DNA of 64,000 nt from contig NC_089573.1 of NCBI RefSeq assembly GCF_040115645.1, positions 1,736,001-1,800,000 on the forward strand, written 5' to 3'. The translations under genes and the position numbers were made by a program. Position 1 is the first letter of the stretch. Every line of letters begins with the position of its first letter. This document shows, piece by piece, positions 11,830-24,669 of this stretch. The notes beneath the pieces were generated by a model. It worked only from the letters and a program-made list of their open reading frames with translations, did no database searches and was not told the DNA's origin. The DNA comes from Euwallacea fornicatus. Lineage: Eukaryota > Arthropoda > Insecta > Coleoptera > Curculionidae.

Positions 11830-12591
11830 TTGGGTTGGCAATTAAATTCGTTCGGTTTTCTTTCCGTATAAGTTTTATGCTGATTTGCTTTTTTTTTTCT
11901 GAATGCTATCAAGCAAGTCAAATAAACACATGCAAGATCATGTTTCTCTTATATTTTCTACGGACTTTGGTTTGGCTATCATAAGTATCGTACATATTGT
12001 GTAGCGGTGAACATGGAAAGAAGTAACATGCATTTTCGTCACAGAAGAAAGTAATGCTCTCCGTATGGTGGGACTTTAAGGGCATTATTTATTACGAGTT
12101 ACTACCATCTGGAAAAACAATAGATTCAACACTATACTGTTCCCAATTAACGAAATTGAAAAAAGCTATTCGCACAAAGCGACCAGAATTGGCAAATCGC
12201 AAGGGTGTTGTCTTCCATCATGACAACGCTAGGCCTCACACATCTTTGACAACGCAAAACAAATTACTCGAGTTTGGCTGGGACGTTTTGGCTCATCCTC
12301 CTTATTCACCGGACCTTGCCCCTTCCGATTTTCATTTATTTCGGTCGCTGCAGAATTCAATGAAAGGAAAAACCTCCAAAGATGAAGATGCAGTTAAAAA
12401 CCACCTTGATCGTTTTTTTGCCGATAAGCCACAGTCATTCTATGAACGTGGCATAATGAAGTTGGTAGAGAGATGGCAAGAGGTTATCAATAAAGATGGT
12501 CAATATATAATTGATTAAAATTTGTTTTGTATATAAAAAAATGTGTTTTATTCCAAACTAAAAAACCGAACGAATTTAATTGCCAATCCAA
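11830..12591 (+). mobile_element. Internally deleted mariner, irritans type
   Basis: A 762-bp element with 30-bp inverted ends (TTGGGTTGGCAATTAAATTC at the left; the right end differs by one base in this stretch). TA lies on both sides (11828-11829 and 12592-12593). The TTGGGTTGGCAA start is what I know of irritans-group mariners. Full-length members are about 1.3 kb, so some 500 bp are missing, all from the transposase N-terminal half. Confidence 0.92.
12013..12518 (+). pseudogene. Mariner transposase with N-terminal half deleted
   Basis: Starts MERSNMHFRH, the conserved beginning of irritans-group transposases, then stops. After the deletion point a second frame starting at 12054 carries the rest: MLSVWWDFKGIIYYELLPSG, FHHDNARPHT with the second catalytic aspartate, and YSPDLAPSDFHLFRSL with the third. 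I count 34 residues between these aspartates (DD34D). The frame ends normally in GQYIID. The helix-turn-helix region and the first aspartate (GDEKW block) are absent, so it is inactive. Confidence 0.9.
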
Positions 12592-12593
12592 TA

Positions 12594-15500
12594 TAATAGT
12601 AAAACTAATAAGAATCTTGCCACAATATCAAGACAATGTTGAATTTTGTATTATCAAGACCAAGACTGATATAGTCTTCATCTTGACTATGTTTTGGTCA
12701 TCATTACTACTTCATTATAAAACGCGCTAAAATTTTACTAACTTGTGTCCCAGGGAACCTGAGTTTCCCTACACATGTTTATACGACTGACTCACTGCAA
12801 TGTAAGGTTGCTCATCATACGGTAAAGCTTTTTTACAAAAAAACGACTCACTCGGAATACAAAGAGTAAAAATGAATGAATTTGGAAAATCTAGTTATGT
12901 CTCTCACTCATTCGGAATACTAAGATATCGACCTAATTAATAATCTTAGGGCAATATTGAATAATACATCCGCAAGCGCCTGTTCTATCAATATCCGTTC
13001 ACGAAAAGTAAATGGCATATTCTACAGACTTTCTAGGAGTTCAAGAGCTCCATATATCAGACGTCTAATACATAATGGGTGAGTAAATTGAAGTGGTTTA
13101 TACATATAAAAACAAGAAGAATCTTTTAGCTTTAAATAAACTTATTTTACTCTCTATATCCGATAAAGTTACTCCAGTCTCTGTCAAAAGTTTTATGCTA
13201 ATACTGAAAGAGTGAAATCACAACTCTGAAGATAGCGAGACTCGTTTGGTATATTTTAGATGAATTTTATATCCAGTTTTATTAGAGAAATAGAAGACAG
13301 ACCCTAGTTATGCTATAAAACAGAACAAAGATAAACAGAACGTGTAAGAATAGACTTGGCAACTTTCTCTGATAAATTTAATAAATCAAAACGTTCTTGC
13401 CGGAGTTAACTGCCGGATGGAAATAAATTTAAAAAGATGTTGATTGTTTCCGTTAAAGTAATTTAGTAATGAACTCGAAGACATAGAGTTTTTAATATTG
13501 CCCTCTAAGGTAAGGTGTTGTCGCAACGTTAAATCTGGTTTATATACCTAATTTGAAACATAAACTTTCCACCAGGTGGGACTAGGCACCAAATGAAAGC
13601 CACTATTTACCTATCGCGTTGCGAATGCAAAATTACTAACCAGATTCCTGAGTTAAGGGATAATTTCCAGGAGGTAAGGCAGAAGTCTTCCCGGGATTTA
13701 GTTTTCTAATGTATGCGACATAATAGATTTAACATATGAATTAAACGGTTCTAATTTAATTTTATCAGTCTTGAAAGTTCCCCCGACTTAGAAACCTAAA
13801 ACATATATATTATGATCCAGAATATTCTGGAAATGATTCAGTTATGACGAGAAGACGAAAACTTTAAACGGAATATTATATTACTATCCATGAATTTTGA
13901 TCTACGTCGTTGAAACTTGAGACTGAAATTTAATATTAAAAACCGTGATTTTCCTCAAACTCTCATACTTTTCGCGGGTGATTTATTGTTTCCAAATTTG
14001 GAAAAACCAGAAAGAATTCAACGAATGATTCAGAAGCGCAAAAAGCGAAAGTGTGTATATATATATATATACATATATATTTTGCATTGAACGAGAAAAG
14101 CATAAATCACGGAGTTATTGCACGATAGAGATTTATTGTGGAAATCTGCTCTAATCTATCATGTTTACACAATTGTACAGATGTATCTGATTTTCTAAAA
14201 TAAAAACGCGTTCCTAACAGGGCCTAATGGTATAGAATGTTGCATCATCGAATCCCGTACACTCGTCGTCAGTTTACGGAAAAATTGCAAATATGCAGCA
14301 GTAATTTAATACAGCTCTGTCGAAATAAAAAGCCGCTTAAGCCCATCATAGAGTTTTAATAAACCTTTGACGTAGTAAATCAATTTGTGTGAACAGGAAT
14401 TTTTATTTGACAAGGAAAATTGTTAAGTGTCTGATATAGCTAAAGTATACACTTCAAAGTTTGTTTACAATCTATCGAGCCGAGCTAATCAGTTTAATTG
14501 ATGGTATTTAGCCATATCAGGGAGCTATTAATCTCTATACAAAATACATCACGTTGGTGACATATAATAAATTTTACTTAATTCGAGAGCTAGAGCTGCG
14601 ATGTCAAATAAAGTTCCGGAAAGCTGTCCTAATCACCCTGATATTTAGTCCTACAATGGCAGGGTACAAACAGGGCCAACGGTATTAAGATCACAGTTTA
14701 TGGGATCCATCCACCCTATCAATTCACTACATCGCAAAGGTCTAAGTTTCGGCCGAAAAACATGTACTATTCATAACTGCTGTGGGTATGACGCACCAAT
14801 TTATTTTCCATAAGAATGTTTAATGATCGACAAATTCTTACAATCAATATCAACCAAATGTATCCTCCGTATTCTTCTTGCAATTTGCTGACATTTAATA
14901 GTGACACTATAGTAAACCTCTTATAAGCTTTTAAATTCGTCGCGTTATAGAGCCGCAGATAAATGCCTCATAATTTACCGGGCTCTCCTTTTGCGCTCTT
15001 TTCCGTGATAAAGCAGGTACAGTTTTTACTAATTTCCCTGGTGTATTGATTAGTCCAATTTGAATGTGGTCGTAATAATAACATAAGTTGGTCATCGTTT
15101 TTTCTAGGAGGAAGCTTTTGACTCACCACTGCAATCGATAGAGGCCGTCTCTATTGATTGCATTCACGAGTTAAGGGCTGCTATAAATCATTTTAAGGTA
15201 TCACATGTTTCACCCTAATTCAATTTTAATTTTCCCGTTTGGGTGGACATCAGCTTGGAATTTTTCTGGTGTAAATGTGCCTTATAATTTGAAAACTGAG
15301 GACAAAAATAGAGTTTGTTATTGGAAATTACGTTAATACGGATTAAAATTGATTAATGTTGACTATAACAGTGATTCGGCAAGCATTTTTTTACGTCAGG
15401 TTGATTGATTAGTATTGAAATTTTGAATTATTAAAATTATAATTAATTATTTAAAGGGTTAAACGTTATGGATAAACTGAGGAGCAAAACAATTTCTGTT

Positions 15501-15979
15501 TCAAAGGAACTTTTAGCCCTTTTTGCTTCAGATCCCTTTATCTTTAGTTGATGGTAGTTGCCCTTAAGATTGAACTCTTTTCGTACCTACCGCGAAGAAT
15601 CTTTGCTCTTTTCCGTAAATTTGAAGTTTTATAATCCTTTTTCAGCAGTAATTTCTGATCAGCCTTAATCTCTTAACTGTATTTATTTCGGATTCACTTA
15701 TCCCTAATTATTTGAGGTTTTCCGAAAAACACATTTCAAGAGAATCGTCATTTCTAGTATATGTGCTCCTATAGTGAACTATAGTTCCTTCGAAGATACA
15801 CAGGTTCGAGTAGAAGCCTCAAATTTAGTGTGGAAAGAAGTGGTACCTAAATACCTAATACCGTAAAATCCCATAATTTAGTCTCTATCTGCTCTAGCAA
15901 CTTAATTTTTTGCCCTCTATGCACCACTAGATATTTAGAATCTGCAGCTAATCCGAATGATTTTTAGTGCACGTCCCAT
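12594..15979. other. Unrecognised stretch
   Basis: No gene or mobile-element terminus recognised over about 3.4 kb. A short TA-rich microsatellite lies near 14055-14081. Presumably intergenic or intronic DNA. Confidence 0.45.
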
Positions 15980-16219
15980 ATATCTAAATTTAAGTGATTC
16001 GAACATGCAAGAACTGAACGAGGGCTTTACACAGAAGAATTTTTACACAACCATTAAAAGTTTAAAGGTGAAAACGATAATTATAATACAAATTTAAAAT
16101 GATTAAGACCTATTACAACGTTATGCTCCATTGCATCTCGGCATTTAATTAACTGGAGTACCCGAGCAACTCGAACCTCAAAGACCGGTTTCAATCCTAT
16201 TAGATCTCGTTAGTTCAGT
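15980..16219 (+). repeat. Diverged tandem duplication, unit 1
   Basis: About 240 bp repeated directly next to itself at 16222-16463. Shared landmarks in order: CAGAAGAATTTTTACA, ACCATTAAAAGTTT, CATTTAATTAA, and AGATCTCGTTAGTTCAGT at the end. The copies differ by many substitutions and a few indels, so the duplication is old. No coding frame is shared. Confidence 0.85.
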
Positions 16220-16221
16220 TC

Positions 16222-16463
16222 ATCTTAACATTTAAATCTTTCGGACATGTAAGGCTTCAAAGAGGGCGTAGCACAGAAGAATTTTTACATAACCATTAAA
16301 AGTTTGAAGGTGAAAGCAATAGTTGTAACACAAATTTTAAATGATTAAAACCTATAACAACTTTATGCCTCATTTCAGCGCTCTGCATTTAATTAAATCG
16401 AGTACCTGAGCACCTCGAACCTGAAAGGTCGATTTCGAACCCATTAGATCTCGTTAGTTCAGT
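16222..16463 (+). repeat. Diverged tandem duplication, unit 2
   Basis: Second copy of the preceding unit, with the same landmarks in the same order and an offset of about 242-244 bp. Its function is unknown. The unit is too long and has too few copies for a satellite. Confidence 0.85.
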
Positions 16464-16479
16464 GCAAGTCGACGCAATT

Positions 16480-17285
16480 AAACGTCGATTGCATAGGCAG
16501 AAAGTGACAAAGCGACGGCAAATATGTTGGGCCTGTAGGAAAAGGTCGTACCAGCGCCATCTGTCATATCTTAGTCGAGATGCGGCTAAAAGGACCCGAT
16601 AAATGGCACCGGGATCTTTTTTTTTAAACGCCGAACATATCTGACATTGACATTACCGATGTCTGCACACGTTTGATTGGCTCGACGTGACTCGAACTGA
16701 CGAGATCCAATAGGATAGATGTTGATCTGTCAAAAAAAGGAAAAGCGTTTGTTACGGGGTTCCTTCGATAAATGAAACCACGAAAACGACAATTTGGTTT
16801 ACATAAAATGAACTGTGTTTAACTTGCACTTATTTGAAATAATGAAAGAGTTTTTGGCCTAAGTAGGAAGAGGGAGAATGCTTAATTGGGCGGGTTACAC
16901 TCTATGATTTTGATCACATCCCGACACCGACGCAGCTTCCACACGAAAAGAAAAAAAAAAGAGAGCAAAAATTACTTCGATTATCCCTTGAGTACTAAAC
17001 CCGAGGAATTCCAACCAGGAGCGCACCACCACCAAGAACCCTTACGGGCTATGGCTACGCCGGATCCCATAAATCGCGGCCATCTGGGGAATATCCATAT
17101 TAGTCGCTTTTCTGGGAATATTGCAGGCCCATCGTGGCAATAGTCCCGATCGAGAAAGCTTCCTTTGACTAGCAGCATATTCCCCAGCCGAAACGTACCC
17201 TTGGTTTTGGCCTGATGGGCCATGTGGTCTGGCACCCAGATGGTATTCTCAGAATAAATATCGCCGCACATGGGCGTAATTTAAG
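16480..17285. other. G+C-richer block, possible LTR-retroelement fragment
   Basis: Base composition is visibly richer in G+C and CpG than on either side. It contains GCGCCATCTGTC (16554-16565) and TGTTACGGGGTTCCTTCG (16750-16767), wording I associate loosely with LTRs of insect retroelements. Open frames exist on both strands (16886-17143 plus, 16981-17271 minus), but neither product is recognised. It could also be an unrelated element or a host exon cluster. Confidence 0.3.
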
Positions 17286-19400
17286 GGATAAAATACAAAT
17301 ACATAACAAAATAAAAATTTACAACAAACAAAAAAAAACAATAGCTTAAAGTCCCTAACAGCGTTCAAGTACTGATTAAAGAAGATGTCGGACCACTTGA
17401 TGATACGTGTTTCTACTTGTTCGCTTCAACAGGCACGTGTGTGTACTTACTGCGCATGTTTGAAGAAAACCTTAGTTTCTCCTCAAATCTGAATGAAATT
17501 CTAATGGGATTTTACTGCTGGAAACCAGCAAAATTTAAAGATCACTTCCTTAGCCACTGCTTAAATCTGAAAAAGCAACCCCCAATTATTCCGAATTCCC
17601 TGTTACAAGGAAATTTCTGTACTTTTGGTTGGTCAATCGATAATCTGGAATAGAAAATGATTTTCCGCATTAGGGGGTTTAAATTTTGTCTTGACCACTA
17701 AACCCTTACTTTTGAGTGGAGTTATTATGATTTTGCACATCCTACATCGCCTATTTAATACATGGTGTAATGTTTTCAGGAATCCTAAACCAAAGGCTTT
17801 TAAAGCGTAATCATGACCAGGACATAATACCCCTAAAGGATTATTAAACTTGTAAGGGAATATAGAAAGGATACTCTTACCCCTGTTACGTTTAATTAGT
17901 CCTGTTTTGCGAACTACGATTGCTATTCTATAGAAAACAGGTCTCTGGAGTAAATTTGTATGTTTTACTACCTACCGACCCTTCATTAGGTTTCAGGTTG
18001 AATTGTTAATGTTCCTTAATTAATTGCAAACCAATGGTCAAGCTCATAGTATGAGAGCAATTCGAGAAAATTTATTTTATTTTTACCTGCTTTTAATCGT
18101 GTTTATTAGCATCCAATTAACGAAGCAGAAGGGGCGAAACGTGGTTACAAACTTAAGCAAATATAAAAACTGCAATTAATTTATTTCAAGGGAGCAGTTT
18201 TAAATATGTATAATTAAGAGGTTTATTCGAACGACATTAAAAATCTCACATTTTCTAATGACAAAAGTAATTAAATTCGAAAAATTTAATGCCTCAGACG
18301 TTTATTTTTCTTAATGGATTTTAGTGTGATCAGGAGTAAAGTTCTGAAGGTCAAAGGAAAATAGGGACTTTTAAAGTCTTCCGCAACTCTCCTGCATAAA
18401 ATTAAAATTTTAGGGATCGGGGAAAATAAAAAACAATAGCGTTGCCCTTTCAGCCCTTCAGAAAGTAACCATTAAAAACTCGACTTATAATTAAAATGTT
18501 TGGCATTTCAGATAAACCCTTTTGCAGGCAGTAGAGGTAAACATCCTTTTTCGCAGATTTTAGGGCTATCTCTTGGAGCAAAGATACATCATTCCAAGTC
18601 GGTAACCCATTCCGCTAAAATTAAATTTTGAGCAAATAGAGATTTTAGTAATATCCGTCTAAGCCAGGTAAAAATACGGATTTTTTGTTTTCATTATTCA
18701 TTTCCTCAGTATACAGAAACCGGATCACTATCGCGAATCCGGTTTTTTTGTGCATAGGGAGCAATACTATTGTGATGTGCTAATCTTAAACAAATTCTTT
18801 TTTAATTAGAAAGTTCTTTGATTGGGCGGACGATACCATTAAATATTATGGAGGAATTCAGTTAATGGATTTCAGAAATCCTTCGAATGGATATACAACG
18901 TTCAAAATTTAGTTCGACATCTCGTTGTTTTAGCAATCGATTTATTCCTTAGACTGCTACAACCTTAAGGCTCGTGTTTAATAACCTCGAAATTTATGTT
19001 CATAACTTTGATATTGAAAAGTTTGGTGCTTTTACTTATACCTGTTAGCCTTACTGGACTTGTCAATCATCGGCCTCAACGAGAGGGGTGCTCAACTTTT
19101 TTCCGTAAATCTTCCTTCAATCATTTTTAACATTTTGCTTTTCGAACCGAATTCAAGCGGCAATCGCGATTTAAAAAGTTTAATATTACAGTTTAGGGCT
19201 AAGGTCCTCTGTCGATTGTTCTAACGCAAAATCTAAAACACAACAATAAAATTAATCGTCATCATAAACCAAGCACGTGCATGAACTTCAGTTGAGGCAC
19301 ATGTACATTGTGAGAAAAGAATGGAAATTGAAGTCTTCGTGAGGTAAAAGTTCCTGCTCGAGTAATGCTACAAAGAGAACTGAACGCAGTGCCCTCATAA
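17286..19400. other. Unrecognised stretch
   Basis: AT-rich, no recognised gene or element. A hairpin at 18717-18745 (AAACCGGAT / ATCCGGTTT) is noted under rejected observations. Confidence 0.4.
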
Positions 19401-19415
19401 TTAAACCTGATATTC

Positions 19416-19499
19416 ATGAGTAGCGTGGCACTGGGACATGTTCCTCAAGCATGGAGATCGACAAACGTGGTTTTCATTCCAAAAGGGGGAGTGAAATGA
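19416..19499 (+). pseudogene. LINE reverse transcriptase fragment (first copy)
   Basis: The 27-residue frame reads LGHVPQAWRSTNVVFIPKGG. This is the conserved block just before the palm of R1/jockey-class non-LTR reverse transcriptases, usually x-P-x-x-W-R-x-x-x-V-V-F-I-P-K. It stops right after the lysine-glycine-glycine. The same region recurs in more decayed form about 180 bp downstream, so either two LINE remnants abut or the fragment was duplicated. Confidence 0.75.
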
Positions 19500-19589
19500 C
19501 AGTGGACGGAAATTGGAGTCCATACCAGGAAAAAGCTTTACTGGAATGTTGAAAGACCGGACTCCATGCTCCCATAGCTGAATCTAGTG

Positions 19590-19871
19590 TTCAGGACTCG
19601 CGTGACGCTGGGACACGAACTTGAAGCATGGACTAGCACGATCTTCAGTTCGAAAGTGGCAACTGCACCCTTCAAGCAAACCTTCAGATCAACAACTTTG
19701 ACATTTTTTCTAATGGAAATTTTGGAAATAATTCTCGATAAATACATAACACCAGGATGGCTGGGGCAATGCGATAGGCCTTTGGTAAGTGTTACTAGGC
19801 GTAAGACATGGAAAAGTCGTGAGAAACGACTCTCACTAATGCGCAAAATACCTTATTCAGTTTTAGTTTAG
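19590..19871 (+). pseudogene. LINE reverse transcriptase fragment (second copy)
   Basis: The frame runs VTLGHELEAWTSTIFSSKV, then FRSTTLTFFLMEILEIILDK, YITPGWLGQ. Compared with non-LTR reverse transcriptases this matches 'GxxPxAWRxT...FRPISLTSFLLKxLEKxxDRxI', so it repeats and then extends the block at 19416-19499. Key proline and lysine positions are lost, and the catalytic FADD motif is not present. A dead fragment. Confidence 0.65.
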
Positions 19872-20039
19872 ACTCAGACTAGCACTCTTCTTTGACATAG
19901 CAGACTAATTCAAATAGGCAAGAATCGATAAGATTCTGATATTATATAATAGAATGGATAATATTCGCGATGCTCTTACAGGCTGTGGCATCCCACCGGG
20001 AGATCACCAGAATAAAATCAAGATGGAGAATAGCTGTCC

Positions 20040-20219
20040 ATGGGACAGCTGCTTATCACCGCGGCTGTCGGACTTCCTGATGGACGGTATTTTGGAGAGG
20101 CTTCAGCCCGATCGATTCAGCTCGGCCTGGTGATAATATTGGGAAATTCGTCGGCCGTGCTTGACGCGACCGAAAGGAAAATTTCGTTTTTGGATTCGAA
20201 AGCATTCGCAATAATATGA
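20040..20219 (+). other. Short open frame in a G+C-richer patch
   Basis: A 59-codon frame starting MGQLLITAAVGLPDGRYF and ending FLDSKAFAII lies in a patch that is richer in G+C than its surroundings. I recognise no family. It sits downstream of the LINE fragments and may be part of the same debris, or chance. Confidence 0.2.
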
Positions 20220-23200
20220 GTGGTGATGGGACGAGCACATAACAGATCTGTCAGAGTTCGGTCTCACTAACGCCCCCTTGGCGCTTTAAACGGTGCTTGT
20301 GGTGTGAGTAATTGTGATCAAATTTCAAACAGTCTCCTAATGAAAATTCCCTTCTAACTTTAATATTTCTCTGCTCTCCCTGCGAAATAAAAATACAGAG
20401 TCTTCTACAAGTTTACTTTACTGAAGAATATTAACCCCTTTCCGTTTTCACAGAGCCTTGAGGGTCTAATAAACTTCCACTCTTCGAACGAAATATTATT
20501 CGTTATACGTAGATGAAAAAAGTAGACAATCGTATCTACTAATGCTTAATTAAAAAGAAATATTGTGTTTCATTGGATTTTATCCATAACACAAAATTAA
20601 ATCAAAACAACGTGCGGAAAATACATCCTGCCAGTTACACGCATGGGGAGCCCCCATCTCTCTCTCTATTTGGAAGTGTTTAAAAACGATTATTATGGAT
20701 GGGAAGATAGAGCGGTTTTATGTGGGAGAGGGACAAAATTAAATTTTAGGCGTCACTGCTTTGAATGATGATGAAAATAATTTTTATTGGATCCGGAGGG
20801 ATGCGACGAAATAGACTTAAATTACCAACGAACAAGGCGAATTTAGTATACGGCCAAACACAATAGGGAAAGCTTTGCCTAAAAGTTGCAAATAGTTCCG
20901 AAAAGATTATTGATCGAGAGATATTTCGGTCAACGCTTTCGCCTAGAGGGGCATCCGATTCTTATGTGAATACCACGCTTAACAATGGAATTGAATCGTT
21001 TACAGTTCAACGGAAATTAAATTCTCTGTTATTTGAATTTAACCGGTGGTTAAAATGCTGCGTCCAAATCATGGACATAAATCAATTGTCCCTGATAAGA
21101 ACTATATTCCAATTCCACCCCATATTAAATATTTGGATGATCTAAAAAGTGCCTAATGAATAAGTTGACACGGTGAGTCTGCTCAGCAATGAGCTGTATC
21201 ATCATTTTCGAGGGAAGCTTTGTGCTCTTCCTCGCACAATACACCTTGAGGAAGATATCGGGGATAACAATAAAAGTAATACACTAAACGAGGCTTCAAT
21301 TTAGACAACGTGGGCGTTTTTAGGTAATAGGTCATAAAATTCCATTTAGAAGATACGGTAAATCACCGTAAATTGCGGATTTTCGGGCTCACGACAATAG
21401 CATAAATTACGCCGTTAAAATATGTTATAAAAAGTCGGCTTTTCGAAAGCGTGAAGTCAGCCTGAATTATCAGAGAAAAAAATTAACAGTGGAAGTTATA
21501 AAACGGAAAGATTGATATTAGATATAGAAATTTGCTCCACTCGAGGAAATCTGTGTGTACTGCTATGGTTTGGTAATTTTATTAGGCTCAACTTCTCGAA
21601 AAATATTCGGAGCTCGGTAAATCGCATGCATTATGTTTTCCTGAAGCAAGGAAAGTTTGAATTTATGTTCGAACTCTTATACTGTCAGAAGTTAAGGGGT
21701 AAGAAAAATTTGCGAAAAACAAGGCTCTTCAATGTTCGTTAATAAATAATTTCTCTTTAAAGTTTAGAAACAAAGCCGGAATTTTCACGAAAAAAAAAAG
21801 TTCAAGGAAAGAAGGTAATCTCAAGAAAAACTGAAGTTACATCATTTCATTACACCGTTGTCTAGCGTTTTCTCCTGTTGAAGCATTTCAAAGAACAAGG
21901 AATATTTGCACTTCTTTGAACTTCAAATTGCTTTAAGCCCGAACTAAATGCAGGAGGGCTGCAAGAATGGAACTCGACGATCACAATTAAAATAAATTGA
22001 TTTTTTTGAAACTGGACAGAGAATATTCAATGAGAACAAACTATTCCAGATTGTTCAATTTTAATTCCAATTTAAATATCTATGAATATGGACTTATGTA
22101 ATGCTGAGCAATCAGATCAGTTTTAGAGAACGGTCGGCTCATTTTTAAATTATTCATCCCGCTTTAATCAACGCCTAACATTATATTAAAACATTATTTA
22201 AATTTACGTTTGCAACGTAAACTTAAGTTCGTTTTATAAATATTGAACTGGTAAGATTTATTTGATTTCCCCGTAACGCGAACCGACTTCAATTTTTTCC
22301 TTTCGATTTGTGATTAGAAACCCGATCAATTATTAATTCTACCCACAAGAGGGAGGAATTAATAATTGACACAAACCATACGAATCGCGACATACACATA
22401 GAGATGGAAGTAGCAAGCTGACGATTTTCTGAACTAAAATGGAGGAAAGGTGAAAGCGCGACCACAAAGCAAATATTTAGGGCCACATTTAATTCATTTT
22501 AAGGGAGGATGTAAAATCGTGGATTTCAACACAATAAAATAGTCACACAATGATAAAGCAATTGAAAGACGGAAGTGAAACGTTGACGAGCCGTTAGAAA
22601 TTAAATTGGAAATGAAGAATTGAAAAGTAAAATAATTACAACGTTTTGATGCAAAATGAAAACGTTTTGAAAACATTTCCAGTATTGAATTATGGATGTG
22701 TTTCCATGTTGATTTTCAATTAGTTTTTAAGTCAGTTTTGGAACGTCTTTAAGATATTGAAAATAAATAGAAGCTAAATGCGTAATTTACGATTAACGTT
22801 AGTTGCGTCACTGACGTAAACGGCGTCAGACTTTTCGGTATTTTAGAATTTTATAAATAGATATAAATGCAGTACGAGCAACGAAAAATTGTAATATTTT
22901 CTTTGGAGTTTAAAATGTGAGCAATTCTAATTTCTATGGAAAGTAAAACAACGACTACGCACTATCGAATATATTTCCTCTGATTTAAAAGACTATTTTC
23001 CTTTTCCAGTGTTTCCATGTTATTTTAATACCCATTCAGTGCTGAAAATTGACGGATTGGCCTTGAAACGAATCGAAATCGAATTGAAAACGGGTTTGCA
23101 TAGCAATTTAATACAATTTTAGAAAATTCGTTTCAGTTTGCATTGAAAAGTAATAATCAACAACTTTAGCTCCGTGTAACTTATCTCCAACTAAGTGTGT

Positions 23201-24190
23201 CCTAATTTACCTCGTATGAACCCCATTTTGTCCCTCGCTCGATGAATAATGTACGTTTCGACAATAATTGCAATCTTGTGAACTAATTGATTTAAATTTT
23301 CACATCGCTGCCGCACCAAGACTCACATCGACAATAGACAATAGTCGAATGACACGGACTTACCAAAGACGTGCCTTTGACAGTTAACGATTAAAGGTTT
23401 TTCTTTTGTTATCAAATGTCGTAACTGTAAAAACTTACAATTGGAACGCGCATGCGTGTTCGCTGAACGTCAAAAACCAACGAAATCCTTTTGAACGACG
23501 TTTGCTGACAATGCTCGGAAAAAGATCTGGAGCGCTCCATTACATTCAGAACGAGGTACTCGTTGGCAAAATGGTTGCATGGCGCGTCCGGTTCGTTCGG
23601 ATTAAACTGCACAACCGGAAACCTTAAAGTGCGTGTTCACGTGAGCACTTTAGTAAAAGAAAGCGAACATTTCATCTAAGTCTGATACTGAGTGTGTGGC
23701 TCCGAGCAGAACTGAACTCGCCAAATTTTATCCGAACGTTCCCAGTAACCTTTACTTGCTCAAAGGGAATAAAGGAACTGAAGTATTTTTCGGTTTCAAG
23801 AATCAATTTCCGAGTTCGGTTTTGTTTGCTTCGATAACACATGCGTGGCGCATTCGTTTCGTCCGGGGTAAAATGTGAGTGTGACTAAAGTGTGAGCACA
23901 AAGTGAACACACAACTTTGTAAATGCAAAAAAGTATATCGCACTAAACACCCTTACTTTTTGCTGGCTAAAAAACGAAATAATCGTTTGAGGAAGTCGCG
24001 TATAACGGCAACGTTTGGGTAAAGTTTGGTGTAGTCAGGTCTGTTTATGCTCAGTACCAAATTTAGAACTTACTTGCGCAGCGCGTTTGATCAATTTGGA
24101 GTAAAATACTTAAGTCAATATGGACGTTAACTCTACAACTCATTTTTATTTTCAGTGTTACATTTTGAAATTACACTTCTCCGAAAAATT
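20220..24190. other. Unrecognised stretch
   Basis: No gene recognised. 23430-23890 is unusually rich in CpG and contains two related stretches (around 23579 and 23847) ending in similar words. Nothing in it resembles a known protein. Confidence 0.4.
22327..22368. repeat. Short hairpin
   Basis: An 18-base arm, CAATTATTAATTCTACCC, pairs with GGGAGGAATTAATAATTG across a 6-base loop with one mismatch. No flanking element ends were seen. Too short for a typical microRNA precursor. Confidence 0.5.
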
Positions 24191-24191
24191 A

Positions 24192-24462
24192 CCGCACCAC
24201 CAAAAAGTCACCACACGTGTAAAGTAATTTTTTTATTAAAACTGCTTGTCCAATTAGGACGATTCTTTTTTTTAACGACAGGGGGTCTCTTCCACAACGT
24301 TTGTGTATTAAATTTAGTCGCATAGAAACCTCTTTTTTTTATAAATACCGGATCTAAGAATTATTACTTGTTGTTGCCATAAAATTCGCAACACCCTATA
24401 GAGTCCAGCGATTACATTATCAAGTTCCTATTCAAATCCCACTTTAGTCTCATCTTTTTCTA
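24192..24462 (+). repeat. Left long inverted end of the Tc1 element
   Basis: Pairs with 25838-26106 in reverse complement, with many substitutions. Shared blocks include GTTGGTGTATTA versus GTTTGTGTATTA and GAAACCTC. Confidence 0.8.
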
Positions 24463-24669
24463 ACCTTTTCTTTTTGCTTCGCTGCATTATCTTTCCTATT
24501 ACATGAGCGACAACATTTTATAACAGAACATGATTTTATTGATTTTAATTAACGTTATAAACACCGAAGTAAGTAGCGGGCCATCGACAACCGAAGCATG
24601 AATGTAATTGTTAAATACAGGTGCAGTCTTAGTCACGACTATTTTTTGCAAGTTCTTTTATTGATCAAT

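Noticed and set aside
18717..18751. Hairpin AAACCGGAT / ATCCGGTTT followed by a T-run, like a bacterial intrinsic terminator
   Set aside because: The context is animal nuclear DNA with no bacterial genes nearby. Short hairpins before T-runs are expected by chance in AT-rich sequence.
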